From a virus: a stretch of DNA of 31,151 nt. Each line of letters opens with the position of its first letter. Positions within the stretch are counted from its first letter, which is position 1. The stretch is taken from the IMG/VR virus record IMGVR_UViG_3300009703_001293, positions 1 to 31,151 of that record. The stretch is one strand, 5' to 3'. This document shows, in pieces, positions 14,798 through 22,113 of the stretch. Position numbers and translations under genes: made by a program. The notes beneath the pieces were generated by a model. The model had not been told where the DNA came from. It searched no databases and saw nothing but the letters and a program-made list of their open reading frames with translations.

Positions 14798-17034
14798 TAT
14801 ATTGCGCAGGCTCCACCTTCACATACTGGTTCTTGTTCTAGTTTACCATCTCCGTCAGGCGTGTTACAATAATACAAGTTTTTTACGCCGTATTTGTAGG
14901 AGATAACGTTATCCTTGATTATATTACTAAGAGGTATCGAACCATCTTCGTAATGCTCGTAGTTGTAGTACAGGTTTGCGCTGATGCTCATATCAACAAA
15001 CTTCTGCAGCACAGCTACGATTTTTATTATAGCATTGTTATCTTGCATGTCAAATGCTAATGTGTAATATTTCCTACCTTTATGATAGTTCGGTACGACT
15101 TGTTTTAGCACACCGTTTTTTGCTTTTTTGTATGAAAGCAGTTTACGCACTGGCTCTATACCATTTGTGCTATTCTGTATAACTGAGCTGGACTCACACG
15201 GCATAATGGCAGATACTGTTGAATGTCTCAGTCCAAACTCTTTAATTCTAGCTCTAAGCCCTTCCCAGTCCATTGAATATTTAGGTTTAACAATCTCGTC
15301 TACAGTTTTTTTATACCAGTCTATTGGTAATTTACCGTTTGAGTATTTAGTTTCTGAAAACTTTTCGCAAGGGCCAAGCTCTTCAGCTAACTTGCAGGAA
15401 GTATTGAGAAGATGCCACTGTATCTTTTCCATTGTGTCGTGAATAAGTTTAGGAGCTGCCTTGTCGTCGTAACCCATCTTGTTTTTCGCCAGAAATCCAG
15501 CCAAGTTTGTTATCCCAATGCCGAGTGATCTTCTATTCTTAGTGAAGTTTTCTCCCGCTTTAACTGGGTAGTCTTGATAATCTATGACAGACTCTAGAGA
15601 TTCTACTGCATTTCTACAGGCTGTCTCAATGTCTTTATCTGAGTTCAGCTCACACAGGTTTATCGCAGACAGTATACAGATCCCTATCTCTCCGTCTTCG
15701 TCTCCTATATCACTAATTGGCTTTGTGGGATGTATGATTTCTTGACAAAGATTACTCATGTATACAGGCACGTCCCAAGAGCCGTGCTGGTTACATGTGT
15801 CAATGTTCATCGAGTAAATCCTACCAGTCTCAAGTCTTTCACGCGCAAAAACTTCGGCTAATTTTCTAGCGCTAACTTTTTTCTTCATGGTGATGCTTCT
15901 TGAGTTTTCGTACTTTACGTATAGCTCCTCAAACTTCTTGTTGTTGCCAAAAGATTCGTATAAGCCAGTAGCTTCGTGTGGACTAAATAATGTTATATCT
16001 TCGTTCTTGATTAGTCTATCGTAAAACAACTTGCAAAACTGAATTGAATAGTCTAGCTTTCTAACTCTATTATCGTCAGTGCCAGCGTTATTCTTTAGAA
16101 CTAAAACATCTTCAATTTCGTAGTGCCAAAAGGGTATATGGACGGTTGCCGAACCTCCTCTTAATCCATTTTGGGATGTTGCTTTAACAGATGACTCAAA
16201 AATCTTTAGGTAGGGAATGAGTCCGGTGTGAATAACTTCTCCACCTCTAATTGGAGAGTTGATAGGTCTAATCCTTCCTGCGTTAAGTCCAATTCCAGCC
16301 CTTCTAGCAGTATACTTTCCTACGGCATGTACGCTTGAAAAGATTCCGTCTAGGTCATCGTCCACGTCCACAAGAACGCATGAAGCGAACTGCTTAATAG
16401 TTGATCTAACGCCAGCCATGATTGGAGTAGGTAGATTGACTTTAAAAGTGGAATAAGCATCATACGCCTCCTTAACTCTAGCGATTTTATTTTTGTGATT
16501 GCCAAACAGACACAGTGCTATCATCATGTAAGCTATCTGCGGTGTTTCGTATATCTTGCCCGTTACTCTGTTTTTAATAAGATACTTGTCTACTAACTGC
16601 TGCAATCCAGAGTATGTAAACATGTCGTCTCTGTCGTGCTTGATATATTTTTCTAAACCTTCTACTTCTTCTTTACTCCAGTTGTCTATCATCTCATTGT
16701 CATAGATGCCGTTGTCACACATTATGCAGATGTGGTCATGCAAGTTTGGAGGAGTGCAAGATTTCCACACAACCTTGCGTAGGCTCATATTCAGCAGTCT
16801 AGCTGCTACATATTGATAGTTTGGCGCTGCCTCAGAAATTAGGTCGCTTGCGCTCTTAATTAGAATTTGATGTATTTCTTCTGTGGATATACCATCTCTC
16901 ATTGAGAGATTCATATTCATTTCTATGTCGGATTCGGATACTCCATTAATATCTCTAGTAGCCCATTCAACAACTTTATGTATTTTTTCAACGTCATAAT
17001 CGGCGGATTCGCCACTTCTTTTAACTACTTTCAT
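14797..17034 (-). CDS. nrdA: Ribonucleotide reductase class Ia, alpha subunit
   Basis: 745 residues. An N-terminal ATP-cone (KVVKRSGESADYDVEKIHKV) occupies about 1-90, so allosteric dATP control is likely kept. Catalytic residues align with E. coli NrdA: Cys219, Asn428, Cys430 and Glu432 in NLCQEI, Cys453 in GICILSAIN, Tyr721/Tyr722 for radical transfer, and the C-terminal shuttle pair Cys738 and Cys743 in VCEGGACAI. It reduces NDPs to dNDPs. AAGGAAG lies about 4 nt before the ATG. It is the first gene after the terminator at 17065-17118, so a promoter may lie close upstream or transcription may read through; I see no clear consensus. Confidence 0.96.
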   Translation of the reverse strand: MKVVKRSGESADYDVEKIHKVVEWATRDINGVSESDIEMNMNLSMRDGISTEEIHQILIKSASDLISEAAPNYQYVAARLLNMSLRKVVWKSCTPPNLHDHICIMCDNGIYDNEMIDNWSKEEVEGLEKYIKHDRDDMFTYSGLQQLVDKYLIKNRVTGKIYETPQIAYMMIALCLFGNHKNKIARVKEAYDAYSTFKVNLPTPIMAGVRSTIKQFASCVLVDVDDDLDGIFSSVHAVGKYTARRAGIGLNAGRIRPINSPIRGGEVIHTGLIPYLKIFESSVKATSQNGLRGGSATVHIPFWHYEIEDVLVLKNNAGTDDNRVRKLDYSIQFCKLFYDRLIKNEDITLFSPHEATGLYESFGNNKKFEELYVKYENSRSITMKKKVSARKLAEVFARERLETGRIYSMNIDTCNQHGSWDVPVYMSNLCQEIIHPTKPISDIGDEDGEIGICILSAINLCELNSDKDIETACRNAVESLESVIDYQDYPVKAGENFTKNRRSLGIGITNLAGFLAKNKMGYDDKAAPKLIHDTMEKIQWHLLNTSCKLAEELGPCEKFSETKYSNGKLPIDWYKKTVDEIVKPKYSMDWEGLRARIKEFGLRHSTVSAIMPCESSSVIQNSTNGIEPVRKLLSYKKAKNGVLKQVVPNYHKGRKYYTLAFDMQDNNAIIKIVAVLQKFVDMSISANLYYNYEHYEDGSIPLSNIIKDNVISYKYGVKNLYYCNTPDGDGKLEQEPVCEGGACAI

Positions 17035-17064
17035 GAATACTTCCTTGATGCTTATCTTGATTGC

Positions 17065-17118
17065 AAAAAAAAGGGGAGATGCAAGGGCGCGAATAGGCTA
17101 ACCCTTATAACATCTCCC
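17065..17118 (-). terminator. Rho-independent terminator after the holin-like gene
   Basis: On the minus strand a GGGAGATG / CATCTCCC stem encloses an inner AAGGG / CCCTT pairing and is followed by a run of eight T (the A-run at 17065-17072). It lies in the 103-nt gap between the holin-like gene and nrdA and ends the PAS-holin unit. Confidence 0.85.
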
Positions 17119-17137
17119 TCTTTACTTTTTTAAAAAT

Positions 17138-17356
17138 TTATTCGCTGTCTTGGTCTTGGTTATTTTTTGCCCACTGAGTGGCTGTTCCAAGCAGCAGGGT
17201 GGCAATAGGTACAACCAAAGCTGTAGTGCTACCCCAATCAACGTTGGCAACTTGCGTGCCAAGATAAGTCAAGCCAGCGGCCAACGAAACGAACACTGTG
17301 TTCAGGCCGAGCTTCTTCAAATCCGCTCCGTTAAGTGAATATTTTTTAGAACCCAT
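17138..17356 (-). CDS. Small two-helix membrane protein, holin-like
   Basis: 72 residues with two predicted membrane segments (TVFVSLAAGLTYLG near 20-33 and TALVVPIATLLLGTATQ near 44-60), a basic N-terminus and an acidic C-terminal tail (NNQDQDSE). This layout is that of small class II holins, which permeabilise the inner membrane at lysis. The name rests on topology, size and isolation, since no endolysin gene lies in the window. AAGG lies 8 nt before the ATG. It follows the PAS gene by 16 nt and is followed by a strong terminator. Confidence 0.6.
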   Translation of the reverse strand: MGSKKYSLNGADLKKLGLNTVFVSLAAGLTYLGTQVANVDWGSTTALVVPIATLLLGTATQWAKNNQDQDSE

Positions 17357-17372
17357 GATACTAACCTTCTTT

Positions 17373-17939
17373 CTAGCTAATGCTAATTAAAAAGCCTCCC
17401 TGCTCATTGTCATTTAACCTATAAGGATATCCAGTCATCCTTATGTCCTGTCCATCGGAGGTCTTTACTTCTTTACTAAATTTCCTGTTCATTTCTAAGC
17501 AGGAATTAAACTCTTGCAAGAATTCCTCTCGTTCATCTTCGTGAATATAAGTAAGCCAATCAAAGCCCTTTATATCCGTAAGTGATTGTCCGGTCATTTG
17601 GTAGAACGGTTCATTTGTCCAAACCAGCCTGCCCTTCTTATCAGTTTCAAACAGAGCTGTGTTGCTATAGTGCAAAGACGCTTTAGTTCTTTGTTCTATA
17701 ATTTTTTGCCTGTTTTCTATTCTTCCACATGTGTCGTTGAGAGATACAACTGCATCCTTCAGACTGCTTCCACCGTTACATGTAATTTCTTTTTCTATGT
17801 TTTCAATAGAATGCACAACTTCGTCGTGCTTTTCTAAAAACTTCATAGCGGGTCTTAATACCTTCATCCATACGCCAGCTAAAAAACTAGCCAAAGTTCC
17901 TACCATCGTTACTAATAGTGTTATGTCTTCGGCTCCCAC
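17373..17939 (-). CDS. Membrane-anchored coiled-coil protein with C-terminal PAS domain
   Basis: 188 residues from the GTG at 17939, which has GGAG 7 nt upstream. A TTG further up lies inside the preceding terminator and is rejected. Residues about 5-27 form a membrane helix (ITLLVTMVGTLASFLAGVW), 28-85 a coiled-coil-like stalk, and about 87-188 a PAS domain with ALFETDKKGRLVWTNEPFY, FDWLTYIHEDERE and a closing GGFLISIS strand. PAS domains sense ligands, redox state or light, or mediate dimerisation. There is no kinase, cyclase or DNA-binding domain, so the output must be through interaction. The immediate downstream holin-like gene makes lysis timing a reasonable guess, but only a guess. Confidence 0.8.
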   Translation of the reverse strand: MGAEDITLLVTMVGTLASFLAGVWMKVLRPAMKFLEKHDEVVHSIENIEKEITCNGGSSLKDAVVSLNDTCGRIENRQKIIEQRTKASLHYSNTALFETDKKGRLVWTNEPFYQMTGQSLTDIKGFDWLTYIHEDEREEFLQEFNSCLEMNRKFSKEVKTSDGQDIRMTGYPYRLNDNEQGGFLISIS

Positions 17940-17973
17940 TTTATTTCTCCATTGTTCGGTGTGATGTAGAGAG

Positions 17974-18005
17974 AAAAGCCCCCAAAGCAAAAGTGCTAAG
18001 GGGGC
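17974..18005 (-). terminator. Rho-independent terminator after the probable virion protein gene
   Basis: On the minus strand GCCCCC-TT-AGCA-CTTT-TGCT-TT-GGGGGC forms a strong hairpin followed by TTTTCTC. It starts 14 nt after the stop at 18019 and separates the virion-type gene from the PAS-holin unit. Confidence 0.9.
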
Positions 18006-18018
18006 ATTTTAAAGCGGT

Positions 18019-18699
18019 TTAGCTTTCGTAGGTGTCTCTAGGCTTGTAAGTATTTGAGGTTGGGTTTTTACCACCAGCCATAAATCTTAAACCACCACCA
18101 TAAGAACGTCCAACTCTTTGCTCTTCACTCTTAGTAGCGCTGTTAGCAAGAGAATCGCCTGAAGCTGAGTTGAAAGTAAGAGAATCGCCAGCGTTTGAAC
18201 CTTTAGTTCTTGCTGGATTGATGTTCGTAGAAGGCGCAGCCAATACGTCGATCTCTGGGCTACTACCATTGCGTCTGGTTGTTACCATTTCCGCAATGCC
18301 ATCTCTACCGTCAATACCTGCAAAGTCAGAGCCTTGGCTTTGTAGAACTGTGTTGGAAGCACCATTAATTGTGGTGGACACACCTCTAATAATAAACTGA
18401 GGATCTGAAGCTGTACGGCTTGCAGGACTAGGATTGAAAGCCAGAGTACCAGATGATAGCTGACCACCACGAGCAGTTCCAATACCAGTATTGTCTTTAG
18501 TGGCTCCGTCTGCAGTTGCATTGTTAAACGCAATCTTGGAACCATATTCGTCATCAGTGCTTACTGAGAAGTCTGATCTGACAAGACCTGAACTGATTGG
18601 ACTGTCTGCTGTGTCTACTGTACCAGCGGCGAAAACTGCTCCACCGTTGTTTTTCTTTGTCTGTCCGGTGTAATCGCCGGAAGCGGCTTGTACTGCCAT
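18019..18699 (-). CDS. Low-complexity, probable abundant virion protein
   Basis: 226 residues, very rich in Ser, Thr, Gly, Ala, Asn and Asp, without cysteine, hydrophobic helices or a signal. The sequence reads as many short segments (for example TADSPISSGLVRSDFSVSTDDEYG and GKNPTSNTYKPRDTYES), like phage head-decoration or neck/tail-associated proteins. A strong GAAGGAG site lies about 7 nt before the ATG, a promoter-like site at 18783-18812 precedes it, and a strong terminator follows. It is thus a single-gene, probably high-expression unit. I recognise no family; the structural role is inferred from composition and from the expression signals. Confidence 0.7.
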   Translation of the reverse strand: MAVQAASGDYTGQTKKNNGGAVFAAGTVDTADSPISSGLVRSDFSVSTDDEYGSKIAFNNATADGATKDNTGIGTARGGQLSSGTLAFNPSPASRTASDPQFIIRGVSTTINGASNTVLQSQGSDFAGIDGRDGIAEMVTTRRNGSSPEIDVLAAPSTNINPARTKGSNAGDSLTFNSASGDSLANSATKSEEQRVGRSYGGGLRFMAGGKNPTSNTYKPRDTYES

Positions 18700-18782
18700 A
18701 ATTTTTCTCCTTCAAGAAATAAAACAAAATATTAAAAAACTATTGGTTCCGCTTCCGTTATAAATCCTAAATGTCCTAACTA

Positions 18783-18812
18783 ATTATACACTTATGAAAG
18801 CTTCCTGCGCAA
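18783..18812 (-). promoter_or_regulatory. Possible sigma-70-type promoter for the 18019-18699 gene
   Basis: The minus strand has TTGCGC, 18 nt, then a perfect TATAAT at 18783-18788, inside and just after the end of the sigma-factor gene. The -35 shares the TTGCG of the promoter at 25552-25580. The 92-nt gap to the next ATG supports a separate start of transcription. Confidence 0.45.
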
Positions 18813-19277
18813 CACTTTTGCGGAATTTTTCAACTTTCTTCTCACAGTTTCTCTGTTCTTACCTCGCTTGTCTGAGATTTCTTTAATAGTGTGTCCTTTT
18901 GATCTATCCATCAACAGATCTGAGTCTGGGCACGATGAGATTACATCTAGAAGATCCAGCTCTTTAACTCTGGAACGATTGATCTCTTTTGGCGTAGGTC
19001 GTTCCACAGTTCTGGAACCAGACTTACTGCTTACGTCTTTAGACTTAAACTTAACCTCTCTTATACATTCTATTCTGACCCCGTTGAAGAGGTAGGTTGT
19101 AAATTTAGCAGCTTTATTCTTCTTGTGGTTGCATATTGACTTCCACAGAGCGTTTAGCTTGCATGTATATATTTCGTCTTCGTCTAATTGGCTATGAAAT
19201 GTACTAGCCGCCTTATTCATTATGTTCTTGATGTCTTGGTCTTTCAATGCTTTTTCAATTTTTTCGTCAATAGTCAT
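18792..19277 (-). CDS. Phage sigma-70-family RNA polymerase sigma factor
   Basis: 161 residues. Residues about 35-75 (EIYTCKLNALWKSI, then KFTTYLFNGVRIECIREV) match sigma region 2, which binds the core enzyme and opens the -10 element; the KFTTYL/NGVR pattern resembles T4 gp55-type late sigma factors. Residues about 118-160 (HTIKEISDKRGKNRETVRRKL) form a helix-turn-helix like region 4, which gp55 itself lacks. A basic linker (KSGSRTVERPTPKEINRSR) joins them. It should direct the host polymerase to phage promoters. AGGAG lies 5 nt before the ATG. The probable virion gene follows directly. Confidence 0.78.
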   Translation of the reverse strand: MTIDEKIEKALKDQDIKNIMNKAASTFHSQLDEDEIYTCKLNALWKSICNHKKNKAAKFTTYLFNGVRIECIREVKFKSKDVSSKSGSRTVERPTPKEINRSRVKELDLLDVISSCPDSDLLMDRSKGHTIKEISDKRGKNRETVRRKLKNSAKVLRRKLS

Positions 19278-19279
19278 AT

Positions 19280-19705
19280 TTACTCCTGTAAAAAATCTTC
19301 AATTTCTTTCCTCACATCTTTAAATTCAAACATCTTTCCAACGCCTAAGAAAAACCTGTATCTACTACAGACTCTTAAAACTTCTACGCCTTCTGTTTTG
19401 TTTAACACTTTAAAAACTGAGGGTGTTATGTCAAAATTAGTATGTCCTACCCAACAATCGAAGTTGGCTAGCATAGAAATGTCACTAATCATTTCTTCTG
19501 TAATTGTCACTGCTGGTTGCTGACTTAGCATTGCTTGCATTTCTTGTATATATTTTTCTTCTTCGTCTAGATCTTCATAGCTGCTTTCTGGTTGCTCAAA
19601 AGGCTGTTTGAATTCCTCTAGTAAGTTCTGCAGAAAAGGCGAGGTAACCTGACTCTCTATAACGTCTTCGTACTTCTGCCAACCTATTTTTCTACTGCTA
19701 GACAT
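19280..19705 (-). CDS. Conserved hypothetical phage protein
   Basis: 141 residues. The N-terminal half is acidic and helical (SSYEDLDEEEKYIQEMQAML). The C-terminal half is compact and aromatic, with FDCWVGHTNFDIT, VEVLRVCSRYRFFLGVGKMFEF and a terminal helix DVRKEIEDFLQ. I know no function. GGGAG lies 6 nt before the ATG; the gene ends 2 nt before the sigma-factor start, so the two are probably coupled and may be functionally linked. Confidence 0.65.
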   Translation of the reverse strand: MSSSRKIGWQKYEDVIESQVTSPFLQNLLEEFKQPFEQPESSYEDLDEEEKYIQEMQAMLSQQPAVTITEEMISDISMLANFDCWVGHTNFDITPSVFKVLNKTEGVEVLRVCSRYRFFLGVGKMFEFKDVRKEIEDFLQE

Positions 19706-19715
19706 CGTTATCTCC

Positions 19716-20102
19716 CTACATCATATCTGAAGGTTTAATCATTGGCTCCTCTTCATTGCTTTCCTCGTCCTCACTTACTATTTCCTCTTCTGTTGTTCTA
19801 TTCGCAACTCTCAGCATTGCCAGCTTGGTTGCTATACCTATGAACTTTTCCGGAACCCCGTTTTCTTCAAGTCCATCCCTAACTAATTCTAGGGTGACAT
19901 TCATCGCTTGTCCACTGTCTAAGACACAAAGCATGTCTGCTAGACTTTCTATTGTTTGGTCAAGATAATCTTTAATATGTATGTCTATCTTCGGGTTTTT
20001 TTCGCCCTCTTCTATGTAGTAAGTTATTGCTACTACAGAGTTATCTTCTACAGTCTTTGTGGATTCGATCTCTTGAGGTATTTTTTTAAAAAATTTAAAC
20101 AT
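19716..20102 (-). CDS. Conserved hypothetical acidic phage protein
   Basis: 128 residues. A basic N-terminus (MFKFFKKIPQE) is followed by an alpha/beta core with VVAITYYIEEG, LADMLCVLDSGQAMNVTLELVRDGLEENG and FIGIATKLAML, and a strongly acidic tail (EEEIVSEDEESNEEEP). No recognised domain. It overlaps the GT4 gene upstream by 8 nt, with GGAAG 6 nt before the ATG. Function unknown. Confidence 0.65.
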   Translation of the reverse strand: MFKFFKKIPQEIESTKTVEDNSVVAITYYIEEGEKNPKIDIHIKDYLDQTIESLADMLCVLDSGQAMNVTLELVRDGLEENGVPEKFIGIATKLAMLRVANRTTEEEIVSEDEESNEEEPMIKPSDMM

Positions 20103-21159
20103 TGACGACTTCCATTATTTTCTTAGCGGAGTTTTTCCAAGAGAACGCCTTTGCTGTCTCAACCCCGTTTGGATTATCCGTTATCTTTTCTTCATAAATC
20201 TTCTTCATGAGAGACGATAACATGTCTATTTCTTTATGAGTTATCTTTGCCCAGTTTCCAGAGGAGCCAGTAAAAAACTTATTATCACTTGCTACCTCTA
20301 CATCTTCTATCGGAATCAAAAACGAGTTTTCTTTAGTGCAAAATTCAGTATGAGCTGAATAATCAGTAGTAATTACTGGCTTGTTACACGCCATCATTTC
20401 TAACAGCTCTAAATTCCAGCCTTCAGCTCTAGCTGGAAAGACTCCACAAGTAGCTTTAGCCATAATATTATACACTTCCTGCTGTGTGTCAACCCTATTG
20501 ATAATCTTTATCTTATCCCCTAATTTTGAGCCTAAATACAGATCTCGCCAAGCTTTTTCCTCTTCTTCTGTATTAAAAGGGTTTTCGCACATCATCCATA
20601 GCTCAACGTTGTCAGATTGGTTGAACGCCTTGTTAAATGATTCTACAATGAAATCGTGACCTTTTCTTTTTTCCCACTTACCACAGTTAAAGAATATTGT
20701 ACCATCATTATCTCCATTGTCAACTGATTTCTCGAATATTTTCTTATCTACACCTAGTGGTATCACATGTACATTCTCTTCACTTATGTTGATATTGCTG
20801 AGTATCACCTGCTTTGCCCAGTTAGAGCAGACAAGTATTTTGTCTAGGCTATTAAGATGATGTACCTCTGCATCGTTAAATTTATCCAGCTCAAAGATAG
20901 GAAATCCTATCCTAGCTCCACGACCAACCCACTGAGACATGTCGTGCTGATGCCAAATTCTAATGCAGTCTCCATCAAAGTTTGGAACTCTAGCGTTGGA
21001 CATCATATCTATAATCCTAGATTGGTCGTTAGCACTTGTTACTTGAGGTTGACCGATAGGGAACAGGGAAACTTTAACAAGATTGTCTAGCTCCTTGCAT
21101 ATGTTCAAACCTGCTATTCCATAGCCTAACTGGTTTATTGGTGATATAATATTTAACAT
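20095..21159 (-). CDS. GT4-family (GT-B fold) glycosyltransferase
   Basis: 354 residues from the ATG at 21159, which has AAGGAAGG upstream; a TTG at 21174 overlaps that ribosome site and is rejected. The N-terminal domain begins NIISPINQLGYGIAGLN, with the glycine-rich acceptor-side loop. The C-terminal donor domain has FFNCGKWEKRKGHDF and the E-x7-E motif in AEGWNLELLEMMAC (Glu246 and Glu254), followed by KPVITTDYSAHTEF. It should transfer a sugar from a nucleotide-sugar donor with retention. The donor is unknown; GDP-mannose is plausible because mannose-activation genes are present. Leader element E1 lies in the 63-nt gap upstream. Confidence 0.9.
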   Translation of the reverse strand: MLNIISPINQLGYGIAGLNICKELDNLVKVSLFPIGQPQVTSANDQSRIIDMMSNARVPNFDGDCIRIWHQHDMSQWVGRGARIGFPIFELDKFNDAEVHHLNSLDKILVCSNWAKQVILSNINISEENVHVIPLGVDKKIFEKSVDNGDNDGTIFFNCGKWEKRKGHDFIVESFNKAFNQSDNVELWMMCENPFNTEEEEKAWRDLYLGSKLGDKIKIINRVDTQQEVYNIMAKATCGVFPARAEGWNLELLEMMACNKPVITTDYSAHTEFCTKENSFLIPIEDVEVASDNKFFTGSSGNWAKITHKEIDMLSSLMKKIYEEKITDNPNGVETAKAFSWKNSAKKIMEVVNV

Positions 21160-21222
21160 AAATCCTTCCTTCAACTGGCCAGCAGCAAAATCCTTGACTC
21201 GCGTAGTTTTGCGAGGACAGAG
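21160..21222 (-). promoter_or_regulatory. Intercistronic leader element E1
   Basis: The 63-nt gap holds a CTCGC / GCGAG hairpin with an AAAAC-containing loop, then GCGAGTCAAGGA, a TTTTGCTGCTG spacer, GCCAGTT and the ribosome site. An alternative GCAAAA / TTTTGC stem would place GTCA in a loop able to pair with TGGC downstream, that is, an H-type pseudoknot. Very similar elements precede the genes at 25589 and, more weakly, 28586. Confidence 0.55.
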
Positions 21223-22113
21223 CTACTGTATTTCTAACGAATATTCTGTTGGTGAATAAAGAGCTATCATACTGGGGTTCAAAAAAATCTTATGACCATC
21301 GTCCCGCATTAGCTTATGGATGTAAGAGTGTTCATTATTAACAGTTCCGTCTTCGTTTTCAGACGCGCCGTATCTATAATTGAGTAACTGTGGCTTATAA
21401 ATTCCTATGCCGTTAAAGTTTGAAAAGACTTCAACTGGCTCCTCGCCCCTGTCAAATTCGTACATGTTGACAACTTCGCTAAACAAAGGATTTTCGTTTC
21501 CGTGATCCCTGTAAGCCCAAGTGTCAAAGAATAATCTTTGGTAGGCTCCATAGATTTTATCTTGCCCTTTGTCTACCTCCACATGTCTATAAATAATTCC
21601 ATTGCCGGTCATCGCAGACCATTCAATATCTTGATAAGAGAGACTGTGCAGTATTCCGTCATAAGACCAGCCTCCATCTAAATCTATGTCTATGCAAATG
21701 ATGTAATCATATTTCTGCATATCTATGTGATCTAAACATTTGTTTCTTAGCGAACCCAAATACTCTGCCCTAGCAACATCTCTGGTTCTTTCAAATGCTT
21801 CCTGACCGTCTTCAAACTGTATCAGCTCTAGCCAGTCTTTCTCGTCTGCGTATTTTTTAATTAATTCAGATGTGTTGTCAGTTGAGTCATTTTCAAGTAG
21901 TAAGACATCGCAGTTCTTAAACAGGGAGGCTGTATGCTCAAGTCTAGCAATGCTGTGATGTATAATTGGCTCGATGTTTCTGCATATGCCAGTAATCATT
22001 ACAGATGAACTTCTGGCAACCTCAAAACCTTTTACTATTCTTGAGTAATATTTTTGAGGCTCATAAGGTGGGTATAAGGACTCTGGAAATCTTTTATAAA
22101 GGTAGCTTTTCAT
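21223..22113 (-). CDS. CAP59-like glycosyltransferase (GT-A-like fold)
   Basis: 296 residues. VMITGICRNIEPIIHHSI near 38-55, LLLENDSTDNTSELI near 71-85 and IICIDIDLDGG near 138-148 (acidic metal-binding DxD/DxDxD) give the layout of cryptococcal CAP59-type mannosyltransferases. RNKCLDHI just before the acidic motif is also typical. It probably transfers a sugar, possibly mannose, to a glycan or protein in the cytoplasm. GAGG lies 8 nt before the ATG and the gene overlaps the fusion gene upstream by 4 nt, so both belong to the same glycan module. Acceptor and donor cannot be read from sequence. Confidence 0.8.
   Translation of the reverse strand: MKSYLYKRFPESLYPPYEPQKYYSRIVKGFEVARSSSVMITGICRNIEPIIHHSIARLEHTASLFKNCDVLLLENDSTDNTSELIKKYADEKDWLELIQFEDGQEAFERTRDVARAEYLGSLRNKCLDHIDMQKYDYIICIDIDLDGGWSYDGILHSLSYQDIEWSAMTGNGIIYRHVEVDKGQDKIYGAYQRLFFDTWAYRDHGNENPLFSEVVNMYEFDRGEEPVEVFSNFNGIGIYKPQLLNYRYGASENEDGTVNNEHSYIHKLMRDDGHKIFLNPSMIALYSPTEYSLEIQ

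Noticed and set aside
17940-17990. TTG start for the PAS gene 17 codons upstream
   Set aside because: It lies within the terminator hairpin of the preceding gene and lacks a ribosome site; the GTG at 17939 has GGAG at proper spacing.
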